Shown here: positions 1-8,411 of the stretch, in pieces | Layout of the letters: every line of letters begins with the position of its first letter | Numbering within the stretch: position 1 is the first letter of the stretch | Source: B1 sp964355075 | GTDB lineage: Bacteria; Bacteroidota; Bacteroidia; UKL13-3 | Direction of reading: 5' to 3' | DNA length: 64,000 nucleotides | Assembly: GCA_964355075.1 (NCBI GenBank) | Contig: CAYHCF010000006.1 | Coordinates: forward strand, 54,533-118,532 | Notes under the pieces: model-generated | What the model was told of the DNA's origin: nothing | Databases searched by the model: none | Seen by the model: the letters and a program-made list of their open reading frames with translations, nothing else | Position numbers and translations under genes: made by a program

Positions 1-1274
1 TGAGCGAAGGTGAAGTTGGAAAGGTGGGAGTCGCCATTGATTCCCTGCGCGATATAGAGACCTTATTTGACGGAATATCCCTGGAGAAAATAACTACCTC
101 CATGACCATCAATGCAACTGCATCAACTTTATTGGCTTTTTATATTGCATTGGCCAAAAAGCAAGGTGCCGATATCAAAAAAATATCCGGTACAGTTCAA
201 AATGATATTTTAAAAGAATATATCGCCCGTGGAACCTATATCTATCCACCAAAGCCTAGTATGCGAATCATTACTGATATTTTTGAATATTGCAGTAAGG
301 AAGTGCCAAAATGGAATACCATTTCTATTTCCGGGTATCATATTCGAGAAGCAGGGTCAACAGCGGTTCAGGAAATTGCATTTACACTTGCAAATGCAAA
401 GGCCTACTTAAAAGCTGCCATTGAGAAAGGTTTGGATATGGACGTATTCGGACAGAGACTTTCCTTTTTCTTTAATGCCCACAATAATTTTTTTGAAGAA
501 ATAGCCAAATACAGAGCTGCCAGAAGAATGTGGGCCAAAATCGCCAAAGACATGGGTGCCACAAATCCCAAAGCAATGATGTTACGTTTTCATACCCAAA
601 CCGGAGGCGCAACTCTGCAGGCACAACAACCCGAAAACAATATTGTACGCGTTACCTTGCAGGCTATGGCAGCTGTGATGGGCGGCACGCAAAGTTTACA
701 TACCAACGGCTTTGATGAAGCATTTAGTTTGCCAACGGAAGCCGCAGCCAGAACGGCTATACGGACCCAGCAGATTATTGCATACGAGAGTGGGGTAGTG
801 GATACGGTTGATCCGATGGGGGGAAGTTATTTTGTGGAGGAACTTACTGATGAAATCGAAAAAGCTGCCTGGAAATACATTGAGAAAATTGATGCCATGG
901 GAGGTTCGGTAAATGCAATCGAGCAAGGATACATGCAAAAAGAAATTGCTGATTCAAGTTACCGGTATCAAATGGATATTGAGAAGCAGGATAAAGTGAT
1001 TGTAGGTTTAAATAAATTTAATTTGGAAGATAATGTGTCTCCTCCTTTATTCAGAGTGGATGACAATATTAGATTGCAGCAAATTGAAAAAATAAAACAA
1101 ATAAAAGCTGAACGCAATTCTGATAAAGTAACAGACGGCCTGAACCTATTAAAACAGTCGGCCACCGATAATAGCAATGTGATGCCATATCTCATTGATG
1201 CCGTTGAGCATTATGCTACGCTTGGTGAAATTGCAGATATTTTCAGAGGTGTTTTTGGAGAGTATCGAGTCTAA
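1..1274 (+). CDS. Methylmalonyl-CoA mutase, catalytic (large) chain, 5'-truncated by window edge
   Basis: The reading frame is open from base 3, so the GTG at 24 is internal: the residues before it (SEGEVGK) continue the conserved mutase sequence and the true start lies left of the window. It catalyses the B12-dependent interconversion of methylmalonyl-CoA and succinyl-CoA. Visible family blocks are TSMTINATAS, GTVQNDILKEYIARGTYIYPP, SISGYHIREAG and GGTQSLHTNGFDEA. The Arg in IARGTYIYPP sits where methylmalonyl-CoA mutases have Arg and isobutyryl-CoA mutases have Gln, which favours methylmalonyl-CoA. The chain stops right after the catalytic domain (LGEIADIFRGVFGEYRV) and has no cobalamin-binding domain. 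That domain is encoded separately at 19117-19527, so the enzyme is of the two-chain type. Confidence 0.93.
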   Translation, partial: SEGEVGKVGVAIDSLRDIETLFDGISLEKITTSMTINATASTLLAFYIALAKKQGADIKKISGTVQNDILKEYIARGTYIYPPKPSMRIITDIFEYCSKEVPKWNTISISGYHIREAGSTAVQEIAFTLANAKAYLKAAIEKGLDMDVFGQRLSFFFNAHNNFFEEIAKYRAARRMWAKIAKDMGATNPKAMMLRFHTQTGGATLQAQQPENNIVRVTLQAMAAVMGGTQSLHTNGFDEAFSLPTEAAARTAIRTQQIIAYESGVVDTVDPMGGSYFVEELTDEIEKAAWKYIEKIDAMGGSVNAIEQGYMQKEIADSSYRYQMDIEKQDKVIVGLNKFNLEDNVSPPLFRVDDNIRLQQIEKIKQIKAERNSDKVTDGLNLLKQSATDNSNVMPYLIDAVEHYATLGEIADIFRGVFGEYRV

Positions 1275-1359
1275 AGATCCGGGATTGATAGAATCGGGAA
1301 ACGAGACAAGTGGTCTATTGAAGTTTACCAATTGTATGCTATTGAAAATTATGAACCAA

Positions 1360-2109
1360 ATGAAAAAAAAGCATAAATTATTTTTATTTATCCTTTTAAT
1401 GTGCCTGGCCTCCTGCCATTCCCAACTACAGGTTCAAAAAACGCAAAACCAAAATATAAAAATGATTTCTGACTCTTTTCCCATTTGGGATCAGAAAGCC
1501 ATAGAAATGATAAAACCTTATAAGATTAAACTGGATAGTTCAATGAATGTGGTGATTAACGAGGCACCTGTTGAATTAAAAAAGGAATTGCCGGAAGGAA
1601 GTTTGGGTAATATGGTTTGCGATATGCTGATGGATTATGCTTTAGCCCATGGACAGAAGCCTGATTTTTGTGTAATGAACCAGGGAGGGCTGCGTATTCC
1701 AACTATTTATAAAGGTCCTGTGTATGTAAGAACCATTTATGAATTGTTACCATTCGAAAATCAATTGGTATTGTTAAAAGTTAGTGGCAAAAATTGCAGA
1801 CTATTATTTAATTTAATTGTCCAAATTGGGGGCACTCCTGAATCCGGGTTTCAAATGACCATCAAGGGAGATACCCTTTCAGGATTGCAAATAAATCATA
1901 TTGATTTTGATGAAGCGAAAGATTATTTGGTTTTAACCAGTGATTATCTGGCAAATGGTGGCGATAATGTTGTACCCTTAAAGAATCCCTTGCAAATGAT
2001 TGACCTGAATATAAAAATACGCGATGCGCTGTTCATTCAGATAAAAAGGATGAATTCAGCCGGAAAACAATTATTCTACAAAAAGGATGGAAGAATCATT
2101 AAAAACTAA
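1360..2109 (+). CDS. 5'-nucleotidase C-terminal (substrate-binding) domain lipoprotein
   Basis: About 249 residues. The frame is open further upstream, but the ATG at 1360 gives a standard lipoprotein signal (KKKHKLFLFILLMCLASC, lipobox LASC); ATG 1351 is an alternative. The mature part matches the 5'-nucleotidase/UshA C-terminal domain that closes over the nucleoside: an early LGNMVCDML block, then NQGGLR, IYELLPFENQLV, and a late DYLANGGDNV. No metallophosphoesterase motifs are present; those are in the next gene, which overlaps this one by 23 bp. The two proteins together correspond to one UshA-type 5'-nucleotidase, with the domain order reversed in gene order. Probably anchored to a membrane in the periplasm. 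Confidence 0.85.
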   Translation: MKKKHKLFLFILLMCLASCHSQLQVQKTQNQNIKMISDSFPIWDQKAIEMIKPYKIKLDSSMNVVINEAPVELKKELPEGSLGNMVCDMLMDYALAHGQKPDFCVMNQGGLRIPTIYKGPVYVRTIYELLPFENQLVLLKVSGKNCRLLFNLIVQIGGTPESGFQMTIKGDTLSGLQINHIDFDEAKDYLVLTSDYLANGGDNVVPLKNPLQMIDLNIKIRDALFIQIKRMNSAGKQLFYKKDGRIIKN

Positions 2110-3037
2110 TCGCAAAAATTTTATTAAGCAAACCCTTTACCTGGTTGGATTTGGGGTAATGGCGAATTCGCCGCTTCGTGTGTTCGCTCATACGGGGGGA
2201 AAAAATCTGACTGTTTTGCATACTAATGACTGGCACAGTAGAATAGACCCGTTTCCGGCCATTGATAAAAACTATGGAGGTATGGGTGGTGCCGCGCTTA
2301 GAGCAGCTGTTATTAATGGTATCCGTAACGAGGTGGGAGAACTGCTATTATTAGATGCAGGTGATATTTTTCAGGGTACGCCTTATTTTAATTTTTATGG
2401 AGGTGAACTGGAATTTAAACTCATGAGCCAAATGGGATATGATTGTGCTACGATGGGCAATCATGATTTTGACAATGGAATTGAGGGATTTATGAAACAA
2501 TTGCCTTTGGCTAATTTCCCTTTTGTAAGTGCCAATTATGATTTTTCAAAAACTTCGCTTAATGGCAAAATTCAATCTTATAGAATTTTCAGAAAAAAAG
2601 GGTTGAAAATTGGCGTGTTTGGATTAGGAATTGAGTTAAATGGATTGGTTCCGGATAAGCTTTATGGAAATACCCTTTATTTTGAACCAATTAGTATTGC
2701 CAATCGGATAGCAGCGCATTTAAAGCATCAGAAAAATTGCGATCTGGTGATCTGTTTATCACATTTAGGTTATAAGTATACCAATAATAAGGTAAGTGAC
2801 GAAATTCTTGCCCAAAAAACACAAAATATTGATTTGATAATAGGAGGGCATACACATACTTTTTTGCCGGAACCGGTAACTTACAAAAATCTTGCTGACA
2901 AAAATGTCCTGGTAAATCAAGTTGGCTGGGCAGGGCTGCAACTGGGACGAATAGATTTCTCCTTTGAAATTTTTGACAAAAACTATTCAACAACACAATA
3001 TAGCCTCATACAATTAGTAAACATTCAGAATTTATAA
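2087..3037 (+). CDS. Metallophosphoesterase, 5'-nucleotidase catalytic domain protein
   Basis: 316 residues. All calcineurin-like metal-binding motifs of the 5'-nucleotidase N-terminal domain are visible: HTNDWHSR (about 45-52), DAGDIFQG (about 90), GNHDFD (about 123), SHLGY (about 226) and GGHTHT (about 255). Likely hydrolyses nucleotides or related phosphoesters in the periplasm. The N-terminus NRKNFIKQTLYLVGFGVMA resembles a Tat signal (RK instead of RR) and suggests export of a folded metalloenzyme. The C-terminal substrate-binding domain is missing here and is supplied by the upstream overlapping lipoprotein gene, so the pair is probably co-translated and works as a complex. Confidence 0.88.
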   Translation: MEESLKTNRKNFIKQTLYLVGFGVMANSPLRVFAHTGGKNLTVLHTNDWHSRIDPFPAIDKNYGGMGGAALRAAVINGIRNEVGELLLLDAGDIFQGTPYFNFYGGELEFKLMSQMGYDCATMGNHDFDNGIEGFMKQLPLANFPFVSANYDFSKTSLNGKIQSYRIFRKKGLKIGVFGLGIELNGLVPDKLYGNTLYFEPISIANRIAAHLKHQKNCDLVICLSHLGYKYTNNKVSDEILAQKTQNIDLIIGGHTHTFLPEPVTYKNLADKNVLVNQVGWAGLQLGRIDFSFEIFDKNYSTTQYSLIQLVNIQNL

Positions 3038-3131
3038 TTTAGTATAAAATTGATTTCCTTGCTGAGGTAATATTCCAGAGGACTTGAAAGCATTTATATC
3101 TTTTAATATTTTTTTTTAAATACAATCTTTG

Positions 3132-3171
3132 AATCAATAAAAAAATTTTTTTTTCAATTTTTTTATTGATT
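3132..3171. repeat. Perfect 16-bp A/T-rich inverted repeat upstream of dnaA
   Basis: Arms 3132-3147 and 3156-3171 (AATCAATAAAAAAATT and its exact complement) are separated by an 8-nt T-rich loop. It lies 95 bp after the nucleotidase gene and 128 bp before the dnaA start. It could end transcription of the upstream gene, although a stem with only one G or C per arm is weak, or be an easily melted or extruded element in the dnaA control region. Confidence 0.75.
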
Positions 3172-3177
3172 TATTTT

Positions 3178-3254
3178 TTTTGTGGTATAAATCAGCACAA
3201 AAATTTTTTTATACCCATTTTTATAAACTATTTGTTGAAAACGTTTTGTGGTAT
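3178..3254 (+). repeat. Two direct copies of TTTTGTGGTAT in the dnaA leader
   Basis: The 11-mer occurs at 3178-3188 and 3244-3254, 66 bp apart; both are followed by a near-identical [A/G]AAAT-like tail. TGTGGTATAA resembles the DnaA box TGTGGATAA with one inserted base. Autoregulation by DnaA is therefore possible but is inference; no canonical DnaA box was found here. Confidence 0.5.
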
Positions 3255-3286
3255 GAAATATTTTATTGACTTTTACCTACGAAATG

Positions 3287-3292
3287 AAGGAG
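3287..3292 (+). promoter_or_regulatory. Shine-Dalgarno AAGGAG that fixes the dnaA start
   Basis: AAGGAG lies six bases before ATG 3299. This is unusual because other genes in the window lack such motifs. It favours ATG 3299 over the in-frame upstream starts at 3266 (TTG), 3284 and 3293. Confidence 0.6.
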
Positions 3293-3298
3293 ATGATT

Positions 3299-4735
3299 AT
3301 GACCGAAAAAACCTGCGAAAGTGTTTGGAATAACATTTTGAAATTAATCCAAGACAATGTACCTACTCAAAGCTTCAAAACCTGGTTTGAACCCATTAAG
3401 CCAATTAAGCTGGATAATAAGGTTTTAACTATACAGGTTCCAAGTCAGTTTTTTTATGAATGGCTTGAAGAACACTATGTGAGTTTGTTGAAAAAAACAT
3501 TGAAACAGGAATTGGGTTTAGGTGCCCGGTTAGAATATAATATTATCGTTGAGAATGGAACCAACACTTCCAGTCCTTATGTTGTTAATATACCTGGTAG
3601 CAGTAGCTCCAAAGCTGATTTACAACAAATCAGTGCAGGTATTAACCTTAATCCTTATATCAAAAATCCATTTGTTATTCCCGGTATCAAAAAGATAAAT
3701 ATTGAAAGCAACCTGAACCCAAATTTAACATTTGATAATTTTGTAGAGGGTGATTGTAATCGTTTGGCAAGAAGTGCAGGCATCGCTGTTGCTAATAAAC
3801 CTGGAGGAACCTCCTTTAATCCACTCATGATTTTCAGTGAAACCGGTCTTGGTAAAACTCACCTGGTTCATGCAATCGGAAACATGATCAAACAAAACAG
3901 TAAAAACAAAATAGTTTTATATGTACCGGTAGAAAAATTTATCAACCAGTTTGTTGACGCAATTCGTAATAATTCCAATCAGGATTTTATGAATTACTAC
4001 CAACAGGTGGATATATTAATAGTGGATGATGTTCAGTTTTTGGAAAACAAGCAAAAAACCCAGGAAATCTTCTTTACCATATTTAACCATCTGCATCAAT
4101 TAGGGAAACAGGTCATTTTAACCAGCGACCGTGCACCAAAGGATTTGAAGGGAATGGATGAGCGTTTATTGAGCCGTTTCAAATGGGGCTTATCTGCTGA
4201 TTTACAAACACCTGATTTTGAAACTCGTTTAGCCATTCTTGAACACATGATGTATAACGATGGAATTACCCTTCAGCGTGAGGTGGTTGAATATGTATCG
4301 CATAATATCAATACCAATGTTCGTGAATTACAGGGTGCCCTTGTAAGTTTACTGGCTCAGGCAAGCCTTAACCGTAAAGAAGTTAACTTAGATTTAGCAA
4401 AACAAATACTCAAAAACTTTGTGAAAAATAATACACGTGAAATCTCCATTGAATACATCCAGAAATTGGTTTGTGATTACTTTACGATTCCGGTTGAACA
4501 GGTTAAATCAAAAACGCGCAAACGCGAAATTGTGCAAGCCCGCCAAATATCTATGTTCTATGCAAAAGATTTAACCAAATCGTCTCTTAAAACTATAGGA
4601 ATGCATTTTGGAGGCCGCGATCACTCTACGGTAATTCATGCCTGCCAAACCGTTAATGATTTAATGGAAACCGATAAGAAATTTAAAGCCGATATTGATG
4701 AGATCGGAAAGCGGATAAAAATGAACTTAGCCTGA
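3299..4735 (+). CDS. dnaA: Chromosomal replication initiator protein DnaA
   Basis: 478 residues from ATG 3299, normal for the family. Domain I begins at once (CESVWNNILKLIQDNVPTQSFKTWFEPI). The AAA+ domain has Walker A ETGLGKTHL (about residue 182) and Walker B ILIVDDVQFL, then ELQGALVSLLAQ. The C-terminal DNA-binding signature is HFGGRDHSTVIHACQTV. It binds DnaA boxes, opens the origin and loads the helicase. The 261-bp leader is very A/T-rich, with an inverted repeat and two 11-bp direct repeats but no clear canonical DnaA boxes, so the origin may be elsewhere. A strong terminator follows directly, so the gene is probably monocistronic. Confidence 0.98.
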   Translation: MTEKTCESVWNNILKLIQDNVPTQSFKTWFEPIKPIKLDNKVLTIQVPSQFFYEWLEEHYVSLLKKTLKQELGLGARLEYNIIVENGTNTSSPYVVNIPGSSSSKADLQQISAGINLNPYIKNPFVIPGIKKINIESNLNPNLTFDNFVEGDCNRLARSAGIAVANKPGGTSFNPLMIFSETGLGKTHLVHAIGNMIKQNSKNKIVLYVPVEKFINQFVDAIRNNSNQDFMNYYQQVDILIVDDVQFLENKQKTQEIFFTIFNHLHQLGKQVILTSDRAPKDLKGMDERLLSRFKWGLSADLQTPDFETRLAILEHMMYNDGITLQREVVEYVSHNINTNVRELQGALVSLLAQASLNRKEVNLDLAKQILKNFVKNNTREISIEYIQKLVCDYFTIPVEQVKSKTRKREIVQARQISMFYAKDLTKSSLKTIGMHFGGRDHSTVIHACQTVNDLMETDKKFKADIDEIGKRIKMNLA

Positions 4736-4740
4736 TAACA

Positions 4741-4774
4741 AAATCCTCTCAAACAACCTGAGAGGATTTTTTTT
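4741..4774 (+). terminator. Rho-independent terminator of dnaA
   Basis: An 11-bp perfect stem, AAATCCTCTCA / TGAGAGGATTT, around a 7-nt loop (AACAACC) runs into eight T residues. It begins five bases after the dnaA stop codon. Confidence 0.93.
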
Positions 4775-4801
4775 GCCAATACCGGTTGAAAATCCCGGAA
4801 A

Positions 4802-4834
4802 TTGATCCAATAAAACGAAATCTTCTTATATTTG
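4802..4834 (+). promoter_or_regulatory. Bacteroidota-type promoter of the DUF6922-like/AbiEii pair
   Basis: The -7 box TATATTTG (4827-4834) matches TAnnTTTG, with TTG at 4802-4804 and a 22-bp spacer. The start codon at 4839 is only four bases past the -7 box, so the mRNA is probably leaderless. Confidence 0.55.
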
Positions 4835-4838
4835 ATTT

Positions 4839-5123
4839 ATGAATTTACCTCCTCAACTTTTTTGGGATACCGATTATGAAAAAATTGATTGGGATAAAAA
4901 ATCCGAATATGTGATTTCCAGGGTATTGGATAGAGGGAGTTTAAAGGATTGGTTTGAAATAAAACGTTATTATGGAATTGAAAAAATCGTTGACGTTGTT
5001 AAAAATGCCCGATATCTATCAAAAAAAACAGTTTATTTTATGAGTAATGTTTTCGATATTCCTTTAGAAGAAATAAGATGCTACAAATTAATGCAGTCCC
5101 AACCCGAACAATGGATATTTTGA
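4839..5123 (+). CDS. Small DUF6922-like protein, putative antitoxin partner of AbiEii-type toxin
   Basis: 94 residues, no signal or membrane segment. It has the pattern of short Bacteroidota proteins (DUF6922-like) encoded before AbiEii nucleotidyltransferases: LFWDTDYEKIDWDKKSEYVISRVLDRG, then LKDWFEIKRYYG. The predicted helix-rich fold and position suggest a DNA-binding antitoxin or autorepressor. The gene overlaps the nucleotidyltransferase by 46 bp, implying co-translation. Family assignment is from recalled pattern only; function in this strain is inferred. Confidence 0.6.
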   Translation: MNLPPQLFWDTDYEKIDWDKKSEYVISRVLDRGSLKDWFEIKRYYGIEKIVDVVKNARYLSKKTVYFMSNVFDIPLEEIRCYKLMQSQPEQWIF

Positions 5124-5695
5124 AGCTACTTGCTTCTCAACCCTGTTTAGAGTCCTTTTATTTAGTTGGAGGAACCGCACTTTCTCTTCAAATTGGCCAT
5201 CGGCTGAGTTATGATTTGGACTTTTTTAGTTCGGGGAAAAATGATTTGGAAATGATACAAAATGAATTATTACAATTAGATCATATTAGGTTAAAAACTC
5301 GTTCAGATTATGCCTTATTTATGGAGTATGAAAGCATAAAAATTGATATATTAAATTATGGGTATCGATTCATTTATCCACCTGTTTCATATGGAAATAT
5401 AAAACTTGCTAATTTAAAGGATATTGCTGCAATGAAATTAAAAACAATAATGAACAGAGGTGCCAAGAGAGACTTTTATGATATTTACTTTTTACTTGAG
5501 GTGTTTTCGTTGGAATATATGCTTGAACTTTTTAGAATAAAATATGAGAATATTGAGCCAATAGCTATTTATAAAAGTTTATGTTATTTCGAAGATGCTG
5601 AGGGGCAGGAAGACCCAATTCTTCTTGTTAATACTGCCCTGACCTGGGAAAGGGTAAAAAATCGAATGATTCAGGAAACAAAAAATTTGTTGTAA
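5078..5695 (+). CDS. Nucleotidyltransferase, AbiEii/AbiGii toxin family
   Basis: 205 residues. The DNA polymerase beta-like nucleotidyltransferase core is clear: FYLVGGTALSLQIGHRLSYD with GG at 31-32, then the metal-binding DLD at 46-48. A later block, NLKDIAAMKLKTIMNRGAKRDFYDIYFLL, is typical of AbiEii proteins. Members of this superfamily (AbiEii, MenT) act as toxins by transferring nucleotides, for example onto tRNA acceptor ends. Here the pair sits just after dnaA and overlaps its putative antitoxin gene. Whether it protects against phage, stabilises the locus or does something else cannot be read from sequence. Confidence 0.85.
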   Translation: MLQINAVPTRTMDILKLLASQPCLESFYLVGGTALSLQIGHRLSYDLDFFSSGKNDLEMIQNELLQLDHIRLKTRSDYALFMEYESIKIDILNYGYRFIYPPVSYGNIKLANLKDIAAMKLKTIMNRGAKRDFYDIYFLLEVFSLEYMLELFRIKYENIEPIAIYKSLCYFEDAEGQEDPILLVNTALTWERVKNRMIQETKNLL

Positions 5696-5744
5696 TCCTT
5701 ACACATTCGTTCACCCTTTTAGATATTAGAACAAATTCATTCTG

Positions 5745-8138
5745 CTAAAAATCTAACTTGTAATAAAACAGGGGTAAGAATCCCAGCTGATAATTGTTGC
5801 CAATGATAATTCCATTTGCATTTTTCGGGTCAGGTCCGTATGCCAAAGAAAGGATATTCCTGGTGTCGAACAGGTTAACAAGGTCAAATGCGATTTCATG
5901 CGTAAAATGGCTTGTATTTATCTTATAATATAACCTTAAATCAAACCTGAAATAGGGTTTAAATTGTAATGAATTTCTTTGGGCATCAACCTGTACTATT
6001 TTACTTTGTTTTAAAGTGGCTGCTGTATCTACCGGACCATACAACTGACCCCCGGCATAAGTTATTTTTGATCCTATACCAAATACATTTTTGTCTTTAA
6101 TTTTAAATTCTTTTCCAATCATACCATTGAGTACATAATTTCCATTAAAACTTGTATTTCTCCAAATATGATCGCTTCCCTGATATTTTGATTGATATAA
6201 TGAAACGGTAGCCATATAAAAATAGCCGTCGCTAAAAAATTTCTCTAAAGTAAATTCTACGCCATAATTATAGGCGATCCCTTTGTTCACCATTGAATCA
6301 GCATACAAAATCCCATTGCTTAATCCGGTATTAAGAATGGAAAACGAGGATGATTTTAATTCGACAGGTACCTTATTTAAATATTGGTAATAGGTTTCAA
6401 CTTTAATGCGGGCATTTTTTGCAAATGACCAGTCATAACCCAAAACAAGGTGGTGACTGTTATACATTCCCACATTTTTGTTGATGGAAGCTGTGGATCC
6501 GTCTGACATTTTATTCTGCCCAAAATATAAATAGACGGGCATCATTTGACTATGCATACCATAACCAAAACTGATAGATGTTTTGTCGTTGATATGGTAT
6601 CGTAAACCTAAACGTGGGTTAATCGCCTTTGTATTTGAATTGATAGTGGAATAAAAAAAGTTCAGACCCGCATTCAACGTTAATTTTTCTGTGAATTTGA
6701 ACTTTAGCTGGGCATAAGGCATAAAAGTTGCATAAGTTTCTTGACCCTTTAAATTAATCGTATAGCCATTTGTAATTTTATTATAGGTGCTGTCAATTGA
6801 ATAAATGCTATGCTGGTTCATAATTATTCCCGATTTCAGGGATGTTCTGACATTAACTTTATAATTGACAAACCAATGAACAGAGGTACGGTTTTCTTGA
6901 TAACTATTATTAGCCTCTTTCGTTGAATCTATCTTTGAGAATAAACCCGGATTCCTGAATAAAAGGTAATCATTATTGCTGTTTCCATTTGCACTCTGGC
7001 AAATAATTATTTTAGTATATGATTTTGAATTCAGGGATTTTGAATAGGATGCTCCCAGTAGCCCCATTGCAAATTTAACCGTTTGATCATAATTTGTATT
7101 CAGGTACAAATCCGTTCCCGGCTTATCTAAGGTACTCATTATTACTTTAATATCAGATAAACCTCCCATTGCAAAAAAACTCAGATTGGAATTGTTTTTC
7201 AGAGGGAAATTTAATTTAAAGGATAGGTCCTGATAATGTGGTATAGCTGCTGTTCCAATTTTAATATGGAGGGATTCAAATAACTGTAAGCTTGAGTAGC
7301 GATAGGTAAATAAATAGGAGGATTTTGCTTTTTTATGGATCGGGCCTTCTCCGCTTATTTCGGTACCAACAAAACCAAGTTGTGCCGTAAATTCATTTTT
7401 TTCGTTATTGCCATTTCTAAATCGAACATCAAATACACCTGCGGTACCATTTCCATATTCCGCTGGGAATGCACCCGTAAAAAAATCAGAATTCCCAATC
7501 ATTTTTGCATTTAATATACTTACCGGACCACCGGTTGAGCCCGTGTTTCCAAAGTGGCTGGGACTGGGGATATCAATTCCCTCCAGACGCCATAAAACAC
7601 CCATTGGTGAATTACCCCGAACCACGATATCACTTCTCGAATCATTAGATCCCTGAACACCGGCAAAATTACTCGCCATTCTGGCTGGCTCACTCCTGCT
7701 TCCGGCATACCTTCCTGCTTCCTCCACGTTAAATGTTCGGGCGCTTACCGTTGCCATTTCATTATTGGTTTTAATTTTATCCATTGCAGTAATCACTACT
7801 TCATTAACTTTTACTGAAATTTCCTCCATTTCAATATTTAATATTAACTCCTTTGCAGAGGTTACCTCCATATTGGGCAATACCACCCGGTCATATCCGA
7901 TCATCGTGATATTTATATTAATTCTGCCCAATGGAATATGCGCTATTCTGAAATTTCCTTCTTCATCGGCACTCCCACCACTCACTAAATTTGAGTCCTT
8001 AAAAATTCTGATAACGGCTCCTGCTATCGGGAGTTTCGATTCCTTTTCTATTATATTTCCTCTGACAATTTGCTTAATTTGTGCTTGGGCTGATAGAATA
8101 ATTAGAAAGGTTACAAGGGTAATAATGATTTTTTTCAT
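5745..8138 (-). CDS. TonB-dependent outer-membrane receptor with carboxypeptidase-like N-terminal domain
   Basis: 797 residues. Signal peptide MKKIIITLVTFLIILSAQAQ, then a carboxypeptidase regulatory-like beta sandwich (RGNIIEKESKLPIAGAVIRI to about 110), a plug domain (GSRSEPARMASNFAGVQGSN, VVRGNSP, LNAKMIGNSDFFTGAFPAEYG) and a long beta-barrel ending in Phe. There is no SusD partner beside it, so it is not a standard polysaccharide utilisation pair; the substrate is unknown. It is convergent with the AbiEii gene and divergent from folA across a 273-bp A/T-rich spacer in which I see no clear consensus promoter for this gene. Confidence 0.9.
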   Translation of the reverse strand: MKKIIITLVTFLIILSAQAQIKQIVRGNIIEKESKLPIAGAVIRIFKDSNLVSGGSADEEGNFRIAHIPLGRININITMIGYDRVVLPNMEVTSAKELILNIEMEEISVKVNEVVITAMDKIKTNNEMATVSARTFNVEEAGRYAGSRSEPARMASNFAGVQGSNDSRSDIVVRGNSPMGVLWRLEGIDIPSPSHFGNTGSTGGPVSILNAKMIGNSDFFTGAFPAEYGNGTAGVFDVRFRNGNNEKNEFTAQLGFVGTEISGEGPIHKKAKSSYLFTYRYSSLQLFESLHIKIGTAAIPHYQDLSFKLNFPLKNNSNLSFFAMGGLSDIKVIMSTLDKPGTDLYLNTNYDQTVKFAMGLLGASYSKSLNSKSYTKIIICQSANGNSNNDYLLFRNPGLFSKIDSTKEANNSYQENRTSVHWFVNYKVNVRTSLKSGIIMNQHSIYSIDSTYNKITNGYTINLKGQETYATFMPYAQLKFKFTEKLTLNAGLNFFYSTINSNTKAINPRLGLRYHINDKTSISFGYGMHSQMMPVYLYFGQNKMSDGSTASINKNVGMYNSHHLVLGYDWSFAKNARIKVETYYQYLNKVPVELKSSSFSILNTGLSNGILYADSMVNKGIAYNYGVEFTLEKFFSDGYFYMATVSLYQSKYQGSDHIWRNTSFNGNYVLNGMIGKEFKIKDKNVFGIGSKITYAGGQLYGPVDTAATLKQSKIVQVDAQRNSLQFKPYFRFDLRLYYKINTSHFTHEIAFDLVNLFDTRNILSLAYGPDPKNANGIIIGNNYQLGFLPLFYYKLDF

Positions 8139-8411
8139 AACTGAAGATTCGCTTTTTCCGGTTCAATATTAAGGAGAAAGCGATGGGGTTAAAAATTGAT
8201 TGATAGGTATTGAAACTTTTTTATGGGTTCAAAATACTATTTCCTGTGGATTTGTAATGAATTCTACACTTTTTTTGTATATTTTGACAATGTGAGTACA
8301 CGATCTTGCATTTTATGCTTTATTTTGGAAGGAAAATTATTGAATTGGTTCATACCTACTCTTTATTTAATTTGCATTTTTGAAGGATCCGTCCATTAAA
8401 TATATTTATTA

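Noticed and set aside
1195..1350. Upstream extension of the nucleotidase-domain lipoprotein gene
   Set aside because: It would bury the lipoprotein signal and overlap the mutase gene.
5374..5384. TTATCCACC, near DnaA-box match
   Set aside because: Single imperfect site inside the AbiEii coding sequence; not evidence of an origin.
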